This document shows positions 6,822-9,679 of a stretch of DNA of 9,679 nucleotides, piece after piece. The notes under the pieces were generated by a model. That model searched no databases. It was not told the origin of the DNA and saw only the letters and a program-made list of their open reading frames with translations. The stretch is from an uncultured Flavobacterium sp. (GTDB taxonomy: Bacteria; Bacteroidota; Bacteroidia; Flavobacteriales; Flavobacteriaceae). Within the stretch, counting starts at the first letter, position 1. Each line of letters opens with the position of its first letter. Location: positions 1 to 9,679 of the forward strand of contig NZ_CALBSN010000071.1 in assembly GCF_937967675.1 (NCBI RefSeq), written 5' to 3'. The translations under genes and the position numbers were made by a program.

Positions 6822-7325
6822 ATGACACAATCCGAGTTAAAAGAATTTCTTGATGAAAAAGTTGAGTTGTACAACAATCCCAATTTCATTGAAAGCGACC
6901 CGATTCAAATTCCACATTTGTATTCTTTGAAAGAAGATATTGAAATTGCTGGATTTTTAGCCGCCACTATTGCTTGGGGAAATCGGAAAATGATTATCAA
7001 CAATGCTAAGAAGATGATGGACTTGATGGGAAATTCACCTTATGATTTTGTCATGAATTATTCGGAATCGCAATTAGAATCATTAGAAAATTTCGTGCAT
7101 CGTACTTTTAACGGAAAGGATTTTGTCGGATTTATAAAAGGATTAAAACACATTTATCAAAATCATAACGGATTAGAAGCGGTTTTCTCGAAACAAAATC
7201 CAACGATGCAACATACGATTTCGGAATTTAAGCAATTGTTTTTTGAAATTCCGCATTTGTCCAGAACTGAAAAACACATTTCAGATCCTTTAAGTGGTTC
7301 GGCTGCAAAGAGAATCAACATGTAA
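6822..7325 (+). pseudogene. TIGR02757/DUF2400 family protein, truncated native copy
   Basis: The gene begins one base after lolD, the operon position seen for this family in related genomes, so it is probably the native locus. The 167 residues match the N-terminal two thirds of the complete homologue at 7402-8169: shared blocks are ELKEFLD, IAWGNRK, GNSPYDFV, FVHRTFNG, NHNGLE and AKRINM; by hand alignment about 100 of 167 residues are identical. Right after AKRINM the frame hits TAA (7323-7325), and the sequence beyond shows no similarity to the rest of the family. The lost third contains the most conserved part, with LDVHSGNVARKLGL in the intact copy. Members are usually about 250-260 residues, function unproven. 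The remaining part may still be translated but is probably inactive. The break is at an inverted repeat. Confidence 0.85.
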
Positions 7326-7338
7326 TTACGGGTAATTA
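7323..7338. repeat. Inverted repeat at the break point of the DUF2400 gene
   Basis: TAATTAC and GTAATTA form a perfect 7-base inverted repeat with a GG spacer. It starts at the first base of the premature stop codon of the truncated gene, exactly where similarity to the intact homologue ends. It may be the end or recombination site of an inserted segment; it may also be chance in A+T-rich DNA. Confidence 0.45.
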
Positions 7339-7367
7339 GTGTGGTAGAAATATTAAATCATTAATTG

Positions 7368-7375
7368 TAAATTTG
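7368..7375 (+). promoter_or_regulatory. -7 box of the second DUF2400 gene
   Basis: TAAATTTG is an exact TAnnTTTG match, 26 bases before the ATG at 7402. I see no TTG at the -33 distance. It would free the second DUF2400 gene from the lolD transcript. Confidence 0.45.
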
Positions 7376-7401
7376 AGGCATTAATAGACACAAATATACA
7401 T

Positions 7402-8169
7402 ATGTTTTTGAGTACTTTAGAACTTAAAGAGTTTTTAGATAGTAAGGTTAATCAATTCAATACAATCGACTTTATTGAACCTGACCCAATAAGTGTACCA
7501 CATCGTTACTCTTTTAAACAAGATGTTGAAATAGCCAGCTTTCTGGCATCCTCCATTGCTTGGGGTAATCGTAAAATAATTACTAAGAATGGTCATCGAA
7601 TGATGGATTTATTAGGAAACTCACCTTACGATTTTGTAATTTCACATAAAGAACATCAACTTAAACGACTTGAATCATTTGTACATCGTACTTTTAATGG
7701 TGAAGATTTTATATACTTCATAAAAGCATTAAAACACATTTATACTAATCATAATGGTTTAGAATCAATTTTTATTAAACACCAAACTCTTGATTCATTA
7801 CAACCAGCAATTCATGAGTTAAATAAAATTTTCTTTGAAATTGAACATCCACAAAGAACAAGAAAACATGTCGCTGACCCTATGAAAGGAAGTGTTGCTA
7901 AGAGAATAAATATGAGCCTAAGGTGGTTATGTCGCAAAGACAACAAAGGAGTAGATTTTGGAATTTGGGATATTAATCCAGCTAAGCTTTCATGTCCATT
8001 AGATGTACATTCGGGAAATGTGGCACGAAAATTAGGATTGCTAAAACGCAAAACCAACGATGTAAAAGCACTCGAAGAACTAGATAAATCTCTAAGAGAA
8101 CTAGACCCAATAGACCCAGTTAAATACGATTTTGCTTTATTTGGATTGGGAATTTTTGAGAGTTTTTAA
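7402..8169 (+). CDS. TIGR02757/DUF2400 family protein, complete second copy
   Basis: This 255-residue protein is full length for the family (PF09674, TIGR02757). It aligns with the truncated neighbour over residues about 4-171 at roughly 60% identity and continues with the conserved third that the neighbour lacks: GVDFGIW (183-189), PLDVHSGNVARKLGLL (199-214) and DPVKYDFALFGLG (238-250). The LDVHSGNVARKLGL block resembles the [LV]DTHV-x-R-[LV]-x-x-R-LGL segment of HhH-GPD DNA glycosylases, where the aspartate is catalytic; D201 would be that position. A glycosylase-like role is inference, not established. At 60% identity it is not a recent tandem duplicate; more likely it came from another species and replaces the broken gene. 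Its codons end in A or T somewhat more often than those of the truncated copy. It has its own -7 box, and its stop abuts that of a minus-strand fragment. Confidence 0.88.
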   Translation: MFLSTLELKEFLDSKVNQFNTIDFIEPDPISVPHRYSFKQDVEIASFLASSIAWGNRKIITKNGHRMMDLLGNSPYDFVISHKEHQLKRLESFVHRTFNGEDFIYFIKALKHIYTNHNGLESIFIKHQTLDSLQPAIHELNKIFFEIEHPQRTRKHVADPMKGSVAKRINMSLRWLCRKDNKGVDFGIWDINPAKLSCPLDVHSGNVARKLGLLKRKTNDVKALEELDKSLRELDPIDPVKYDFALFGLGIFESF

Positions 8170-8412
8170 TTACTTTTCAAAACACTCCGTAATATCAAAC
8201 CAAAACACTCTTTCAATAATATCCCCATCACTCATGTAGTGATGAATGGTTATTTTATCGTACTTTTTATCATCTTCATATATCAATGATTGTTCAGCTT
8301 TATCCCAATGGACATCATCAAGAATATTGGTAATACAAATAATTTCAAAGGATGTGAACCTGTAAGCAAAATTGGTTTGTATTATTATGGCTCTATCATA
8401 AATAATATTCAA
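8170..8412 (-). pseudogene. Minus-strand coding fragment, unidentified, no ATG start
   Basis: An 80-codon frame ends with its stop directly against the stop of the DUF2400 gene (8167-8169 and 8170-8172). The only starts available are non-ATG (TTG at 8412), and the codon before it is a stop. The C-terminal half (WDKAEQSLIYEDDKKYD, then HHYMSDGDIIERVFWFD) has a balanced acidic composition that reads like real protein, while the first 25 residues are isoleucine/asparagine-rich and less convincing. No -7 box fits a minus-strand start. I read it as the C-terminal remnant of a small gene carried in the accessory segment, or a small gene with a TTG start. I do not recognise a family. The frame on the opposite strand over 8290-8499 is not convincing. 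Otherwise the 317-base gap holds only the nuclease promoter. Confidence 0.4.
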
Positions 8413-8450
8413 TTATCTAACTTATTAAAGAATTTCCAAATAATTAATTA

Positions 8451-8458
8451 TATATTTG
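8451..8458 (+). promoter_or_regulatory. -7 box of the PD-(D/E)XK nuclease gene
   Basis: TATATTTG is an exact TAnnTTTG match, 28 bases before the ATG at 8487, giving a leader of about 20 bases. No -33 TTG is visible in the A+T-rich sequence upstream. Confidence 0.45.
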
Positions 8459-8486
8459 GATTTAAGAAAAAATATACAATGTATCT

Positions 8487-9566
8487 ATGGATATTATAAA
8501 ATTTGAAAAATTAATTCAAGAATTCAGTAAGTTACCGAAGGCTGAAGTTGTACTGCCTACATATTTAGAAATAGCTGGTCAGCCTCATTTTGAAAATGTT
8601 TGTAGTAATATTTTAGCCTATTTTTTTAATACCAATGAAAGTCATGGTTTACAAGATTTAGTATTAAAGTCCTTTATTGAATGCTATGATGAATCATTGT
8701 TAGGTAAATTTGACATTGAAACTATTCAAATTAAACGTGAATTATATATAGATGAACAAAAGAGAATTGACATTGTCATTGAGTGCAATGAACTTGTGAT
8801 TACAATAGAAAATAAAATCTATCACATTCTTAATAATGAGCTTAAAAAATACGAAGAAGAAATTTATAAACTATATCCTGACAAAAAAACACATTCTCAT
8901 TTTATTGTCCTGTCATTAAAAGAAGAAAAACCTAACATACCTTTTATTTCAATTACATATGACAAATTCTTTCAAAAGCTAAAGCAAAATTTAGGGGTAT
9001 ATTTTGTAACTACAAATAATCAATATACAACATTCTTAATTGATTTTATACAAACGATTGAAAATCTTACCAAAATGAAAATACATAATAAACATTTTCT
9101 CGATTTCTACATTCAAAATAAAGTTGAAATTAATGAATTAATTAAAGAAAATAATGAGCTTGAAAATTCATTATCGAAAAAAGTTAAAGGTTTATCTTCG
9201 CTATTAGAAATTTATAATGAAGAACAATTAAATAATAAAGTTAAGTTTTCTAATATATTTATTTGGGCCAAAAATACTATTGTATTAGAATTTAATATTG
9301 AACAAAAAATGGTTTGGTTGCCTATTCATTTTGAGTTTGATAGAATGACAATACTTCTTTATGTAAGAAAAAATAGAAAAAACAATATTTCTGAAAATGA
9401 TGAGATACTTGAAAGACTATATATTAAAAAAAACAAATATTCATTTAAGAGAAATGATGATAATCGATTAGTAATACTTGAAAAAGAAATAAAATTTAAT
9501 GAGATTAATGATGAAGAATTTGTTCACCAAATAAATCAAATAATTTCCGAAATAAGAGTTGTTTAA
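8487..9566 (+). CDS. PD-(D/E)XK nuclease family protein (PDDEXK_4 type)
   Basis: This 359-residue cytoplasmic protein fits the PDDEXK_4 family (PF14281). The N-terminal helix region has HFENVCSNILAYFFNTNESHG (about 34-54; E36 and the NESHGL turn are family-like). The nuclease core is KRIDIVIE (92-99) followed by ITIENKI (105-111): D95, E108 and K110 form the D-x12-E-x-K metal-binding motif. E85 lies on the preceding strand. After it comes a helix NNELKKYEEEI and strands SHFIVLSL and FISITYD. The C-terminal part (about 200-359) is lysine- and asparagine-rich, with a short coiled-coil-like stretch (NELIKENNELENSLSKK) and no domain I recognise. Such proteins are often found in defence or accessory regions; the target is unknown. 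The gene is very A+T-rich (3 of the last 37 codons end in G or C). A DUF2779-like gene begins 16 bases on. Confidence 0.85.
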   Translation: MDIIKFEKLIQEFSKLPKAEVVLPTYLEIAGQPHFENVCSNILAYFFNTNESHGLQDLVLKSFIECYDESLLGKFDIETIQIKRELYIDEQKRIDIVIECNELVITIENKIYHILNNELKKYEEEIYKLYPDKKTHSHFIVLSLKEEKPNIPFISITYDKFFQKLKQNLGVYFVTTNNQYTTFLIDFIQTIENLTKMKIHNKHFLDFYIQNKVEINELIKENNELENSLSKKVKGLSSLLEIYNEEQLNNKVKFSNIFIWAKNTIVLEFNIEQKMVWLPIHFEFDRMTILLYVRKNRKNNISENDEILERLYIKKNKYSFKRNDDNRLVILEKEIKFNEINDEEFVHQINQIISEIRVV

Positions 9567-9582
9567 TTTTTAAAAATATTTC

Positions 9583-9679
9583 ATGCACTACCTCTCCAAA
9601 TCCGATTTCAAGGTTGCTCAAACTTGTCCAACCAAGCTGTATTACAAGAAGAATAAATATCCAAGTTTAAATGAGGAAA
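9583..9679 (+). CDS. DUF2779 / RecB-Cas4-like protein, N-terminus only
   Basis: Only the first 32 codons are in the window; the frame is open at the right edge. The start YLSKSDFKVAQTCPTKLYYKK has the order S-K-S-D-F followed by a CP-x-K-L-Y-Y motif that opens DUF2779 proteins and, more loosely, RecB/Cas4-type nucleases, where the cysteine (here C15) is the first ligand of a 4Fe-4S cluster. Full members are about 480-650 residues; the rest cannot be judged here. The ATG is 16 bases after the stop of the PD-(D/E)XK gene on the same strand, so co-transcription is likely. Codon use differs: 14 of 31 codons after the ATG end in G or C, against 3 of the last 37 in the upstream gene, which suggests separate origins. 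Confidence 0.65.
   Translation, partial: MHYLSKSDFKVAQTCPTKLYYKKNKYPSLNEE

Noticed and set aside
7812..8057. Minus-strand frame inside the second DUF2400 gene
   Set aside because: Shadow; the plus-strand protein is conserved across this whole stretch.
6822..8169. Recent tandem duplication of DUF2400
   Set aside because: Only about 60% protein identity and clearly different codons; a recent duplicate would be nearly identical.
8161..8210. Possible terminator between the DUF2400 stop and the minus fragment (GAGTTTT with AAAACACTC)
   Set aside because: Needs a bulge in a weak A+T-rich stem and has no clear T-tract.
8226..8244. Perfect 7-base inverted repeat CATCACT/AGTGATG with 5-base loop
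   Set aside because: No T-tract follows and it encodes HHYMSDGD in the minus-strand fragment, so it is probably a by-product of coding.
8290..8499. Plus-strand frame of 69 codons (start MFSFIP)
   Set aside because: It overlaps the more protein-like minus-strand fragment and runs over the start of the nuclease gene; composition is random-looking and no -7 box precedes it.
1..9679. CRISPR array, tRNA or rRNA genes, IS element or integrase
   Set aside because: No regularly spaced repeats, no cloverleaf-like sequence with a GGTTCGA-type arm, and no transposase or recombinase frame was found on either strand.

Overview
The window looks like chromosome of a Flavobacteriaceae bacterium, most likely Flavobacterium or a close relative. 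Evidence: very A+T-rich DNA, A-rich leaders without strong Shine-Dalgarno sites, -7 boxes of the Bacteroidota form TAnnTTTG about 21-28 bases before several starts, and a gene set typical of the group (LuxC-type acyl-CoA reductase next to serC, a short SerA without an ACT domain, a lipoprotein followed by a DUF6787-like protein, and lolD followed directly by a TIGR02757/DUF2400 gene).

Left part, plus strand (1-4292): the 3' part of an acyl-CoA reductase overlaps by ATGA a small two-helix membrane protein. Then comes the serine pair serC-serA, which converts 3-phosphoglycerate toward phosphoserine. Three 7-base tandem repeats lie in their gap, and a clear intrinsic terminator follows serA. A small lipoprotein gene and a small membrane-protein gene 3 bases apart come next.

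Middle, minus strand (4304-6002): an apparent operon msrA (predicted lipoprotein methionine-sulfoxide reductase), folE (GTP cyclohydrolase I) and a small conserved membrane protein. It converges on the previous unit, and one hairpin with T/A tracts overlaps the stop codons on both strands and can serve both. A divergent promoter region separates msrA from lolD.

Right part, plus strand (6155-9679): lolD is followed after one base by a TIGR02757/DUF2400 gene that stops at residue 167, about two thirds of family length. A complete but only about 60% identical DUF2400 gene with its own -7 box starts 76 bases later. After it come a fragment-like minus-strand reading frame, a PD-(D/E)XK nuclease of the PDDEXK_4 type, and the start of a DUF2779/RecB-Cas4-like gene whose codon use differs sharply from the nuclease before it. 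I read this as an accessory insertion that broke the native DUF2400 gene and brought a foreign full-length version with putative nuclease cargo. No integrase, tRNA, IS or CRISPR is visible, so the mechanism is open. This junction and the nuclease pair are the most unusual part of the window.
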